A stretch of 64,000 nucleotides of DNA from assembly GCA_038210245.1 (NCBI GenBank), contig JBBQWW010000004.1, positions 52,480 to 116,479 on the forward strand, read 5' to 3'. Positions 43,043-50,781 of the stretch are shown piece by piece. Below the pieces are notes generated by a model. The model made no database searches. It was given only the letters and a program-made list of their open reading frames with translations, and had not been told where the DNA came from. The position numbers and the translations under genes were made by a program. Position 1 is the first letter of the stretch. Each line of letters opens with the position of its first letter. Origin of the DNA: Bog-756 sp038210245. GTDB taxonomy: Bacteria > Actinomycetota > Acidimicrobiia > Acidimicrobiales > RAAP-2.

Positions 43043-44404
43043 ATGGACTATGACCTGATCGTGGTGGGGGGTGGAGCCGGCGGACTGAGCGCGGCCCGGG
43101 CCGGCGTGCGGGGCGGTCACACGACACTGCTCATCAACGAGGGTCCCCTCGGAGGGGACTGCACGTTCACCGGTTGCGTGCCCTCCAAGACCCTGATCGA
43201 AGGAGCGGCCCAGGGACTCTCGTTCGACAAGGCCACCGAGAGGATCAGGGAAGTCGTCGCAGAGATTGCCGCCTCCGAGGATGCTGGAGTCCTCCGGTCC
43301 GAAGGGGTGCACGTCATCGACGACCTTGCGCGCTTCTCCGGGCAAAGGCGTCTTTCCGTCGGAACCGAACAGCTGACCGCCCCGCGTATCGTCATCGCCA
43401 CCGGCTCTACCGCCATGCTTCCCGAGATCGAAGGACTCAAGAGCGTCGAACCACTGACGAACGAGTCGGTCTTCGATCTCACGGTGGCTCCGCGATCCCT
43501 CATGATCATTGGAGGAGGCCCGATCGGTTGTGAGCTGGCCCAGGCGTACCGCCGCCTAGGTGTGGGCATCGTGCTGGTGGAGGCAGGGGAACGCCTCCTA
43601 CCTCGCGAGGAGCCCGAGGTGGGTACCCTCTTGGAGCGGCTCTTCGTGGGAGAAGGGATCGATGTGCGCCTTCGAACCAGCGTGGCCCGGGTGCAACGTG
43701 TCGGACCGGACTGCATCAAGTGCTCCATGACCGACGGTTCGAACGTGGAGGTCGACCGTGTCCTGGTGGCGGCTGGTCGCCAGCCGGTAACCGACGGCCT
43801 TGACGTCGCTGCCGGGGGGATCGAGTTGGATCGCCGGGGATTCGTGCGCACGGACGGTCACCTGGCCACCACGGCTTCCGGTGTCTTCGCCGTCGGTGAT
43901 GTCACCGGACGGCTGCCGTTCACCCACGCTGCCGACGAGATGGGCAGGATCGCCGTAGCCAACGCGTTCAGTCGCCTGGGCCGGCATCGATTCGACGTGT
44001 CGGCCGTGCCCTGGGTGACCTTCACTGAACCGGAGGTGGCTCGGGTCGGCATCAGCGAGGTGGAGGCAGCCGCTGTCGGAGGTCGGGTGGCCTACCTGCC
44101 GATGACCGAACTGGACCGGGCCATCACCGCCCATCGAACCGAGGGGTTCGTCAAGCTCATCGCCGGACCCCGCCGCCTGACCGGCAACTTGGCAGGGGGC
44201 AAGATCCTCGGCGCCACGGTGATGTCCGAGCGGGCCGGCGAACTGATCCACGAGGTGGCGCTGGCCATGCGCACGGGCATGTTCACTGGTCGCCTGGCCC
44301 AGACTGTCCACGCCTATCCGACCTGGTCGATGGCCATCCGCCAGGCAGCCGGCCAATTCTTCATGACCACTGGCGGTCGAGATGCCCGACCGGCCGAGAG
44401 GTAG
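43043..44404 (+). CDS. FAD/NAD(P) disulfide oxidoreductase (dihydrolipoamide dehydrogenase/MerA-like)
   Basis: 453 aa. FAD motif YDLIVVGGGAGGLSAARAGV, redox-active disulfide GGDCTFTGCVPSKTL, NAD(P) motif MIIGGGPIGCELAQAYRRLG, second FAD motif GVFAVGDVTGR. The His-Glu pair of glutathione reductase relatives is not clear: the C-terminal region reads TVHAYPTWSMAIRQAAGQFF. There is no N-terminal HMA domain and no C-terminal vicinal Cys pair, so it is not a mercuric reductase. ATG start immediately behind a sigma-type promoter. It precedes the radical SAM operon and could supply or drain its electrons; this is inference. Confidence 0.87.
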   Translation: MDYDLIVVGGGAGGLSAARAGVRGGHTTLLINEGPLGGDCTFTGCVPSKTLIEGAAQGLSFDKATERIREVVAEIAASEDAGVLRSEGVHVIDDLARFSGQRRLSVGTEQLTAPRIVIATGSTAMLPEIEGLKSVEPLTNESVFDLTVAPRSLMIIGGGPIGCELAQAYRRLGVGIVLVEAGERLLPREEPEVGTLLERLFVGEGIDVRLRTSVARVQRVGPDCIKCSMTDGSNVEVDRVLVAAGRQPVTDGLDVAAGGIELDRRGFVRTDGHLATTASGVFAVGDVTGRLPFTHAADEMGRIAVANAFSRLGRHRFDVSAVPWVTFTEPEVARVGISEVEAAAVGGRVAYLPMTELDRAITAHRTEGFVKLIAGPRRLTGNLAGGKILGATVMSERAGELIHEVALAMRTGMFTGRLAQTVHAYPTWSMAIRQAAGQFFMTTGGRDARPAER

Positions 44405-44446
44405 GCACCGAGCGGTAGGGACATTGCAACCTGGCCACGGGGCGGC

Positions 44447-44472
44447 GGAATATCAGGAGTCCAGACCGGGTT
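44447..44472 (+). promoter_or_regulatory. ECF-type promoter (GGAAT-N18-GTT) of the radical SAM operon
   Basis: GGAAT at 44447-44451, 18 bp, GTT at 44470-44472. The downstream block CCGGGTTCCCAA is identical to that at the glutaredoxin promoter (48362-48373). The leader to the ATG at 44544 is about 65 nt. Confidence 0.78.
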
Positions 44473-44543
44473 CCCAACCCGACCGGCATGCGCCTGGTGC
44501 CTCTGAATCAGCCGGGGGAGCTGGGCATTCGGAATGGAGTGCT

Positions 44544-45980
44544 ATGCGTCGAGTATCCACCTGGTTGCGCAACATCGAGTGGTCCACCCGACCGGTCGAT
44601 CCGGAGACCCGCGCCGCCTTGAACCGCCGGTGGCAGGAACTCCCCGAGGCGGTGCGCACCCCGGCCCAGGCGCTGGGTCGCCACGGTGTGGGCTGCGAGG
44701 GGACCCATGGGGTGTTTCCGCGGTGCAACTTCTCGTGCTCCCCGTGTTACCACTCGCGTGAGGCCAACCAGGTCCGAGTCGACGGCCCTCATACCCATTC
44801 TGAAGTCGACCAACAGATGGCCCTCCTGCGTGAGCTCCGGGGCCCGACGGCCCATGCACAGCTCATCGGAGGAGAGGTCAGCCTGCTCGCCCCCGAGGAC
44901 CATGCCGAGACCCTGGCTACCATGCGCCGTTACGGTCGGGAGCCGATGAGCTTTACCCACGGCGACTTCGACTACGACTACCTCGAACGGTTGGCCGTCG
45001 AGCCTGACGGTCGACCACGCTTCAACCGGCTCTCCTTCGCTGCCCACTTCGACACCACCATGTTCGGGCGTCGGGGGATCCGGCGTCCCGGAGACGAAAG
45101 CGAGCTGAACCCTTACCGCCAACGGTTCGCCGAGATGTTCACCAAGTTGCGGAAAGAGCACGGCGTCAGGTCGTTCCTCGCCCACAACATGACCGTGACC
45201 CCGGCCAACGTGGACCAGATCCCGGACGTGATCCGTGACAATCGGGCCATCGGGTTCAATCTCTTTTCCTTCCAGCCAGCCGCCTTCATCGGTGACGAAC
45301 GACGATGGAAGGAGGACTTCCGATCGATGACGGCCGACGCCATTTGGCAACGCATCGAAGACGGTGCCGGTTCCCGGCTCCAGTTCCGGGTCTTCCAGGT
45401 CGGTGACGAGCGGTGCAACCGGACCGCGTGGGGCTTCTACGTGGGTGAGCGCTGGCACAGTGTGCTCGACGAAGACGACCCCGCCGATATGGCCACCCGG
45501 GACGCCTTCCTCAAGTACCTCGGTGGTGTCCACTTCAACGCCCCTCTGCACCTGCTCGTGCCCCGCCTCGCCCGACTCGCACTGAGGCATCCGAGCGTCC
45601 TAGGGATCGCCGCAGGATGGCTCTGGCGGACGGTTCGCCGAGTCGGGGGATTGCGGGAGGTGCTCCACCAGCAGATTGTCCCCATGACGTTCGTCATGCA
45701 CCGGTTCATGCATGCCGAGGATGTCAACCCGGCGTGGGAGTTGATGGAGCGGGGGGAGACGAGCGATGACCCAGTGATCCGGGAGACCCAGGAGCGACTG
45801 TCTGCCTGCTCCTATGCCATGGCCCATCCGGAGACCGGCAGACTCATTCCCGCCTGTGTGCAGCACTCGGTGCTCGATCCACAGGAAAATCACGCGCTCC
45901 GGGTCCTGCTCCCGCTGCCTCAACGACGCGACGCGACGCGTCTCAACGGACATGGACCGCGCGCGGAAACGGGGGCCTGA
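44544..45980 (+). CDS. Radical SAM protein of unknown reaction
   Basis: 478 aa. The [4Fe-4S] motif CNFSCSPC (Cys61, 65, 68) is CxxxCxxC, with an extra Cys51 just before it. The SAM-binding GGE motif follows as QLIGGEVSLL (about 107-116). A C-terminal block rich in conserved residues, SACSYAMAHPETGRLIPACV then QHSVLDPQENHAL, may bind another cluster or substrate. A hydrophobic segment (LGIAAGWLWRTV, about 350) hints at membrane association. The ATG follows GGAG. It is followed at 4 bp by a CDP-alcohol phosphatidyltransferase and then a methyltransferase, sigma and anti-sigma genes, so a lipid-linked substrate under stress control is inferred. Confidence 0.87.
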   Translation: MRRVSTWLRNIEWSTRPVDPETRAALNRRWQELPEAVRTPAQALGRHGVGCEGTHGVFPRCNFSCSPCYHSREANQVRVDGPHTHSEVDQQMALLRELRGPTAHAQLIGGEVSLLAPEDHAETLATMRRYGREPMSFTHGDFDYDYLERLAVEPDGRPRFNRLSFAAHFDTTMFGRRGIRRPGDESELNPYRQRFAEMFTKLRKEHGVRSFLAHNMTVTPANVDQIPDVIRDNRAIGFNLFSFQPAAFIGDERRWKEDFRSMTADAIWQRIEDGAGSRLQFRVFQVGDERCNRTAWGFYVGERWHSVLDEDDPADMATRDAFLKYLGGVHFNAPLHLLVPRLARLALRHPSVLGIAAGWLWRTVRRVGGLREVLHQQIVPMTFVMHRFMHAEDVNPAWELMERGETSDDPVIRETQERLSACSYAMAHPETGRLIPACVQHSVLDPQENHALRVLLPLPQRRDATRLNGHGPRAETGA

Positions 45981-45984
45981 ACTG

Positions 45985-46662
45985 ATGTTCGATACTCGGA
46001 TTCGCCAAGTCGTGACTCCGGTGCTCGACACTGCTGGGCGAGGCCTCGCCCAGCGAGGCGTACGCCCTGGCGTGCTCACCGGGGTCGGATGGCTCCTGGG
46101 GGTGGGCGCCTGTATTTCCGCTGGGTTCGCCGTGTGGCCACTGGCGCTCGGGCTGTGGCTCGCTAATCGCCTCTTCGACGGCCTCGACGGGCCCGTCGCC
46201 CGCGCCCGGGGGGCGACCGACCTAGGCGGGTTCCTCGACGTGGTCGCCGATTTCTCGATCTACGCGGGGTTCGTCGTCGGAGTCGCTGTCGCCGTGCCAG
46301 AGGCGCGTGTCGCCTGCCTTGTCCTGTTGTTCACCTACTACGTTTCGGGCACGGCCCTACTGGCGCAGTCGTCACTCCTCGAGCGGCGTCGCGATGTGGC
46401 CACCTCTCCCGATCAACGCTCACTCCGCTTCGTGGGAGGACTGGCCGAAGGAGCCGAGACGATCGTGGTCTACGTGCTGTTCTGCCTGTTTCCGGCATCG
46501 GCCGCCGGAATCGCCTGGGTGTTCGCTGGGATCGTCGCCATCACTGCGGCCCAGCGGGTAGTCGGTGGCGTGCACGCCCTCCGTGACCATGCCCCCGGCG
46601 AGCATGTCGGGGGCAGCGGCGACGCTGCGAAGGCGGGCACCCCCGGTGAGGTCAAGCGATGA
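45985..46662 (+). CDS. CDP-alcohol phosphatidyltransferase family enzyme
   Basis: Membrane enzyme of 225 aa that transfers a phospho-lipid or phospho-alcohol group from a CDP-activated donor. The catalytic motif D-x2-D-G-x2-A-R-x7-G-x3-D-x3-D is complete: DGLDGPVARARG then GGFLDVVAD. About six hydrophobic segments. The ATG at 45985 lies 4 bp after the radical SAM stop; an in-frame ATG at 45952 inside that gene is an alternative. Its stop overlaps the methyltransferase ATG. It is too divergent to say which head group it handles. Confidence 0.85.
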   Translation: MFDTRIRQVVTPVLDTAGRGLAQRGVRPGVLTGVGWLLGVGACISAGFAVWPLALGLWLANRLFDGLDGPVARARGATDLGGFLDVVADFSIYAGFVVGVAVAVPEARVACLVLLFTYYVSGTALLAQSSLLERRRDVATSPDQRSLRFVGGLAEGAETIVVYVLFCLFPASAAGIAWVFAGIVAITAAQRVVGGVHALRDHAPGEHVGGSGDAAKAGTPGEVKR

Positions 46663-47417
46663 ACTCGGTCCAATGGACCGACTACCTCGACGACTTCCAT
46701 CGAGAACGTCCTGGGATCACCGAGGACATCCTGGCTCACGCCCGCGGATCTGACAGTGAGGATGGCCCGTACCAGTGGCTGCTCGAACCCCTTGACGGGG
46801 CGGTGCCAGTGCTCGACGTCGCGTGCGGCAGCGCGCCGCTCTGCAGCTGGTCTGCGCCTCACGGGTGGATTGGGATCGACCGGTCGGCAGGTGAGCTCAA
46901 AAGGGCTGCCGCCAGCGGGGCCGGACCCCTGGTGCGAGGCGATGCGGCGAAGCTCCCATTTGCCACGGGGCAATTTCGTGCCGTTGTCTGTTCGATGGCC
47001 ATCATGCTGCTTCAGCCTTTCGAGGCGGCTGTGATGGAGTTGGCCCGGGTTCTCGCTCCGGGGGGCGTTGGCGTCCTCCTGCTTCCCGGTCGCCGGCCCC
47101 TCACCGTTTCGGACCTTGCCCGGTACGCCCGATTGATGGTGTTGCTGCGGCGGACCCACTTGGCCTACCCGAATGATCGGGATACGGTCCGACTGCCCGC
47201 GGTTTTCGCTCGAGCAGGGTTGGAGGTCACCAGCGACGAACGGCGTCGGTTCGCCGTCCGATTCGACAGCCGAGAATCTGTGGACCTGTTCGTCAATTCG
47301 CTCTACCTTCCGGGTGTGCCGGCTGAGCGAGTGACAGCCGCGGTCGCTAGCCTCCAGGGGTGGAAGGACAGCGAACTCGGCGTTCCCTTGCGGCGGATCG
47401 GGTTCTGTCGTGCATGA
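46659..47417 (+). CDS. SAM-dependent methyltransferase of the radical SAM operon
   Basis: 252 aa class I methyltransferase. Motif I is VPVLDVACGSAPLCSW, followed by GWIGIDRSAGELKRA, LVRGDAAKLPF and AVVCSMAIMLLQPFEAAVME. The ATG overlaps the phosphatidyltransferase stop. Its own stop overlaps the longest form of the sigma gene. Its substrate is presumably the product of the two preceding enzymes. Confidence 0.83.
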   Translation: MNSVQWTDYLDDFHRERPGITEDILAHARGSDSEDGPYQWLLEPLDGAVPVLDVACGSAPLCSWSAPHGWIGIDRSAGELKRAAASGAGPLVRGDAAKLPFATGQFRAVVCSMAIMLLQPFEAAVMELARVLAPGGVGVLLLPGRRPLTVSDLARYARLMVLLRRTHLAYPNDRDTVRLPAVFARAGLEVTSDERRRFAVRFDSRESVDLFVNSLYLPGVPAERVTAAVASLQGWKDSELGVPLRRIGFCRA

Positions 47418-48042
47418 CGAGTGTCTGGCGCCGGCAAGAGCCGGTGCGTCCAGCCGCTCTGGGGGTCAAGTGACCGGCGAGAGCGACGGACAGGGTGGCT
47501 CTGACTCGGGTGTGCCCAATCACGAAGCGTTCACGCAGCTGGTCACCCCGGAACTCGACATCTTGTATCGGGTGGCCCGGACACTTGTCCGGAGGCCCGC
47601 GGATGCTGAGGATCTCGTGCAGGACACGCTGATGCGGGCATTTCGGGGCATCGGCGGGTTCGACGGGAGTTTCCCCAGGGCATGGCTGCTGACGATCATG
47701 CGCAATACCGAGGTCAACCGGAACCGCCGTCGCCGCCCATCGCTTCTGTTTGACCCCGAATCGTCGGATGTGGTGGCGGACACCGGTGCCGAGGGCCAGC
47801 CCGAGGAGGAGTTCGTCGGCGGGGAGTTCGAGCGAGCCGTGCGCCATGCCATGGTGGCCCTCCCTGAGCACTATTCTCAAGTGGTCGAGTTGGTCGACAT
47901 GGACGGCCTCAGCTACGGCGAAGCCGCAGAGCTGCTCGGCATCCCGCTCGGAACCGTCATGAGCCGTCTGCATCGCGCCCGGGCACGCATCCGCAAACAG
48001 CTGGCCGCTGCTGGCCTGGCCCCTCCAGGAGACAAACGATGA
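47410..48042 (+). CDS. ECF sigma factor (SigR/SigH-like)
   Basis: RNA polymerase sigma factor of up to 210 aa. Region 2 is DILYRVARTLVRRPADAEDL plus VQDTLMRAFRGIGGF, and region 4 is ALPEHYSQVVELVDMDGLSY with LLGIPLGTVMSRLHRARARI. The GTG at 47410 overlaps the methyltransferase end; a GTG at 47470 gives a 190-aa protein starting closer to the conserved part. The anti-sigma gene overlaps by 4 nt. Promoters of the SigR type (GGAAY-N18-GTT) occur in front of at least nine transcription units between 42 and 63.4 kb, one of them its own operon. Confidence 0.9.
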   Translation: MHDECLAPARAGASSRSGGQVTGESDGQGGSDSGVPNHEAFTQLVTPELDILYRVARTLVRRPADAEDLVQDTLMRAFRGIGGFDGSFPRAWLLTIMRNTEVNRNRRRRPSLLFDPESSDVVADTGAEGQPEEEFVGGEFERAVRHAMVALPEHYSQVVELVDMDGLSYGEAAELLGIPLGTVMSRLHRARARIRKQLAAAGLAPPGDKR

Positions 48043-48329
48043 TTATCTGGCCGATGTCCCGCATCCGTGGTGTCATGAGCTGCCGTCAGGCGGCGCGGGT
48101 GATCCAGTCCTATCTCGATGGAGAGACCGACATCGGGACTGGACGCGCGGTCGCCACCCATCTCGAGTTGTGTCGTCAGTGCGGCATGAAGGCCGCCACC
48201 TATGAGGCGATCAAGGAGGCGCTCGCCCACCAGGCCACCGCAACCGATCGCCAGGCCCTCGACCGGCTCGCCGCCTTCGTCGAGGAGTTGGCCCATACCG
48301 GTCCTTCCGGTGGACCAGAGGCCGCGTAG
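48039..48329 (+). CDS. Zinc-type anti-sigma factor (RsrA-like)
   Basis: 96 aa with a zf-HC2 motif: Cys15, His41, Cys45, Cys48 (MSCRQAA and THLELCRQCG). The spacings 26, 4 and 3 equal those of the zinc ligands Cys11, His37, Cys41, Cys44 of Streptomyces RsrA, whose disulfide formation frees SigR. The later Cys pair of RsrA is missing. No membrane segment, so it acts in the cytosol. The ATG overlaps the sigma stop (ATGA), the classic coupled pair. Confidence 0.87.
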   Translation: MIIWPMSRIRGVMSCRQAARVIQSYLDGETDIGTGRAVATHLELCRQCGMKAATYEAIKEALAHQATATDRQALDRLAAFVEELAHTGPSGGPEAA

Positions 48330-48342
48330 CCACACCCGGAAC

Positions 48343-48368
48343 GGAACAATGTGGGGAGCTGCCGGGTT
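48343..48368 (+). promoter_or_regulatory. ECF-type promoter (GGAAC-N18-GTT) of the glutaredoxin gene
   Basis: GGAAC at 48343-48347, 18 bp, GTT at 48366-48368 followed by CCCAA. The ATG at 48377 comes 8 nt later, predicting a leaderless mRNA that starts even though the gene lies at the end of the sigma operon. Confidence 0.78.
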
Positions 48369-48376
48369 CCCAATGC

Positions 48377-48841
48377 ATGACCGAGCTGTCCGACACCATC
48401 TACCGCTCCGGGGTCACCGTCTACTGGAGGCCCGGCTGTCCGTTTTGCTCCCGGCTCCGCCGTGACTTGCGGGGGCTCGGGTTGCCCGTCACCGAGATCA
48501 ACATCTGGGATGATCCCTCGGCCACTGCTGTCGTGCGAGCAGCCGCCAACGGGAACGAGACGGTACCCACGGTCATCATCGGATCGACCGCACTGGTGAA
48601 CCCTTCGGCGCGGGCCGTCGTGGAGGCGGTGCAGCGCATGGACCCCGATCAACCTGTCCTCGCTGAGGTCACAGCCGGGTTGGGACGAATCCGGCGACGT
48701 CGCGTGGTGAAATGGGCCCTCGTGGCGGCCATCATCGCCGGGAGCTTCGCGGCGGAAGGTGCCGGTCACTCCGGACTGAGCTGGGGTCTCGACGCGGTGG
48801 CCCTCGCCGTCTGGATTGCGTTCCGGTTCTTCGACCGGTAA
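48377..48841 (+). CDS. Mycoredoxin-like glutaredoxin with C-terminal membrane segments
   Basis: 154 aa. The N-terminal glutaredoxin domain has YWRPGCPFCSRLRRDL, as in mycothiol-dependent mycoredoxin, and TVPTVIIGSTALVNPSA with the cis-Pro. About 50 extra C-terminal residues hold two hydrophobic stretches (WALVAAIIAGSFAAEGAG and LDAVALAVWIAFRFF), so the protein is probably membrane-tethered. It reduces mixed disulfides with mycothiol. It has its own sigma-type promoter. Confidence 0.85.
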   Translation: MTELSDTIYRSGVTVYWRPGCPFCSRLRRDLRGLGLPVTEINIWDDPSATAVVRAAANGNETVPTVIIGSTALVNPSARAVVEAVQRMDPDQPVLAEVTAGLGRIRRRRVVKWALVAAIIAGSFAAEGAGHSGLSWGLDAVALAVWIAFRFFDR

Positions 48842-48929
48842 GCGCCGGACCGGATGGGCAGTCCGGGTGGCCTGCCGGTTCGTCGCCTGCTGTCTTTGGC
48901 GCTGCACGCACGAATGGATGGTCCGACGT

Positions 48930-50282
48930 TCAGAGCATCGAACCGAGGTCCGATCCCACACTGGGATAGGTGGTGGTCATCGACTTCAGCTGGTGGGTCG
49001 TCAGGCCAAGCTTCATGGCCAGCCCGAGGAAGTTGACGAGCTCGCCGTAGTCGGGGCCCAGCAGGTGAGCGCCGACGACGGTGTCGGAGGACTTGTCGAC
49101 AAGGATCTTCACCGCGGCGGTCGGTTCCCCGACTCGATAGTTCGAGTACCAGCTATGGGTGTCGCTGTAGCGAACGTCCACGTCGATGCCCGTCGATCTG
49201 GCGTCGGCCTCCAGCAGACCGACGCGGGCGAGTTCCGGAATGGTAAAGACCGCGGTGGGTACGCCGTCATAGTCCGGAGTCGTCGTTGCTCCCTTGAGTA
49301 GGTTCGACGCGGCCACCTTCCCTTCGAAGACGGCGACCGGAGTCAGCGGCATGCCAGGGGTATCGGCTGCGTCGCCTGCCGCATAGACATGGTGGTTGGT
49401 CGTGCTCTGGAGATGGCCAGCAACGGTAACGCCTCGCGGGCCGTAGGCGACGCTGGCGGCGTCGAGGCCAAGCCTCGAGAGTTGGGGGGCGCGTCCCGCG
49501 CCGTGGACCACGAGATCGGTCTCGATCACGGATTGGGTGCCGGAGGTGTCGACCGTCACCCGGTAGGCCGATCCGGTTGCCAGGATCGAGCCAATCGTGG
49601 TGTTGCGGCGAACGTCGATGCCTACACCGGCCCCCCGTGAGATGAGCAGGTCGACGAGGTCGGGGTCGAAGGCCCTGAGCGGGCGAGTTCCGCGGTCGAT
49701 GATCACGGTGCTGGCACCAGCACGAGCAGCGATGTGGGCGAACTCAAACGAGACGAACCCGCCACCGACGAAGAGCACGCGTGGTGGGATGTCCTCGAGG
49801 TCGAGGAAACCGGTGCTGTCGATCAGGTGCTCGTGGCCAGGGATGTCCAACGGTCGAGGATATGCCCCTGTTGCGATCAGGAAGTGGCTCGACTCATAGG
49901 CACGGCCATCGATGACGAGCCGGTTTCCCGACTCGAACAGTGCCGAACCGTGGAGGGTCTCGACGCCATCGCGGGTCAGGCCCTCTTCCATGTTCTGGGG
50001 AGCGGGATCGGTGAAGCCGCGCTTATGCTTCATCAGGTCAGCCCAGTTGATGGAGAGCCCATCGTCATCGATACCACTGCCGCGCATGAGCCGTGCACTA
50101 TCGATGATCTCCGCCCCTCGGCGAAGGATCTTCTTGGGATCACAGCCTCGAAGCGCACAAGTTCCGCCATAGGGAAGTTCGTCGACGATCGCAACACGCC
50201 ATCCCTCTGACGCGCATTTGCGGGCAGCCGCGGCTCCGGCCATGCCGGCGCCAATGACGATCAGGTCGTAGGGGTCGGTCAT
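48930..50282 (-). CDS. FAD/NAD(P) disulfide oxidoreductase (mercuric/glutathione reductase family)
   Basis: 450 aa. FAD motif YDLIVIGAGMAGAAAARKCA, disulfide motif GGTCALRGCDPKKIL, NAD(P) motif VLFVGGGFVSFEFAHIAARA and VYAAGDAADTPGMPLTPVA. The C-terminal SMTTTYPSVGSDLGSML lacks both the His-Glu dyad of glutathione reductase and the Cys pair of MerA. The small thioredoxin-like gene lies 120 bp upstream on the same strand, behind a MerR-type promoter, so it probably forms a metal- or redox-inducible pair with it. Function beyond disulfide/quinone-type reduction is not inferable. Confidence 0.85.
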   Translation of the reverse strand: MTDPYDLIVIGAGMAGAAAARKCASEGWRVAIVDELPYGGTCALRGCDPKKILRRGAEIIDSARLMRGSGIDDDGLSINWADLMKHKRGFTDPAPQNMEEGLTRDGVETLHGSALFESGNRLVIDGRAYESSHFLIATGAYPRPLDIPGHEHLIDSTGFLDLEDIPPRVLFVGGGFVSFEFAHIAARAGASTVIIDRGTRPLRAFDPDLVDLLISRGAGVGIDVRRNTTIGSILATGSAYRVTVDTSGTQSVIETDLVVHGAGRAPQLSRLGLDAASVAYGPRGVTVAGHLQSTTNHHVYAAGDAADTPGMPLTPVAVFEGKVAASNLLKGATTTPDYDGVPTAVFTIPELARVGLLEADARSTGIDVDVRYSDTHSWYSNYRVGEPTAAVKILVDKSSDTVVGAHLLGPDYGELVNFLGLAMKLGLTTHQLKSMTTTYPSVGSDLGSML

Positions 50283-50402
50283 CGGGGCGGGTCCTGGTGC
50301 AGGGCCGATCGGTCGGCCATGGCTCGACGATCTGGCGGTGTGCCGGGGTGCTGGACGAAGTCGATCGTCCGCCGGGCGGGAAGAACGTGGCCGCGACCTC
50401 GG

Positions 50403-50696
50403 TTACGCATCGATGACGGCTTCGAGTTGCTGGACCGTGGGAGACCCGGCCGGGCCGTCGGGGGCCTGGTGGACGCGACATGCCAAGCCGAACGGCTCAC
50501 CGCCGGTTGCGAATGGATCGCGCCCGTCGACAATCACCGTCGGGGAGCCCCGGAACTGCCCCGATTCGGCCTCCTCTACTGAGGAGACGATGTGGTGCTC
50601 CACGACGAGGTCCCGGTGGGTCGCCACCGTCTCCAGCCGTTCGGCGGCAACCTTCCAGTTTGGGCAGTCATCGAAGTACAGCAGTTCGAGCTTCAT
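50403..50696 (-). CDS. Small thioredoxin-like protein (single-Cys site)
   Basis: 97 aa. Starts LELLYFDDCPNWKVAAERLE, a thioredoxin-fold protein with CPNW instead of CxxC, and has GSPTVIVDGRDPF at the cis-Pro. A further Cys lies in GLACRVHQ. Such proteins are often found in mercury or organomercury gene clusters. The ATG follows AGGAGG. First gene behind the MerR-type promoter at 50738-50768. Confidence 0.8.
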   Translation of the reverse strand: MKLELLYFDDCPNWKVAAERLETVATHRDLVVEHHIVSSVEEAESGQFRGSPTVIVDGRDPFATGGEPFGLACRVHQAPDGPAGSPTVQQLEAVIDA

Positions 50697-50737
50697 GGCG
50701 CTCCTCCTCATCGGGCCGACTCCACCACTGGGGACTA

Positions 50738-50768
50738 CGATAAACCTTCCACCACACGGGAAGGTCAA
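50738..50768 (-). promoter_or_regulatory. MerR-type promoter/operator with 19-bp spacer
   Basis: On the minus strand TTGACC (50768-50763), 19 bp, TTATCG (50743-50738). The spacer holds ACCTTCC (50744-50750) and GGAAGGT (50759-50765), a 7-8-7 inverted repeat. Over-long spacers filled by a dyad are the hallmark of promoters activated by MerR proteins. It points to the thioredoxin-like/reductase pair and diverges from the MerR gene. Confidence 0.8.
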
Positions 50769-50781
50769 GGAGGTTTGGGGC

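Noticed and set aside
44544..45980. Tetraether (GDGT) synthase identity for the radical SAM protein
   Set aside because: It lacks the additional N-terminal Cys clusters I would expect; only the lipid context suggested it.
43043..50282. Mercuric reductase (MerA) for the reductases at 43043 and 48930
   Set aside because: No HMA domain, no C-terminal vicinal cysteines, and no merB, merT or merP nearby.
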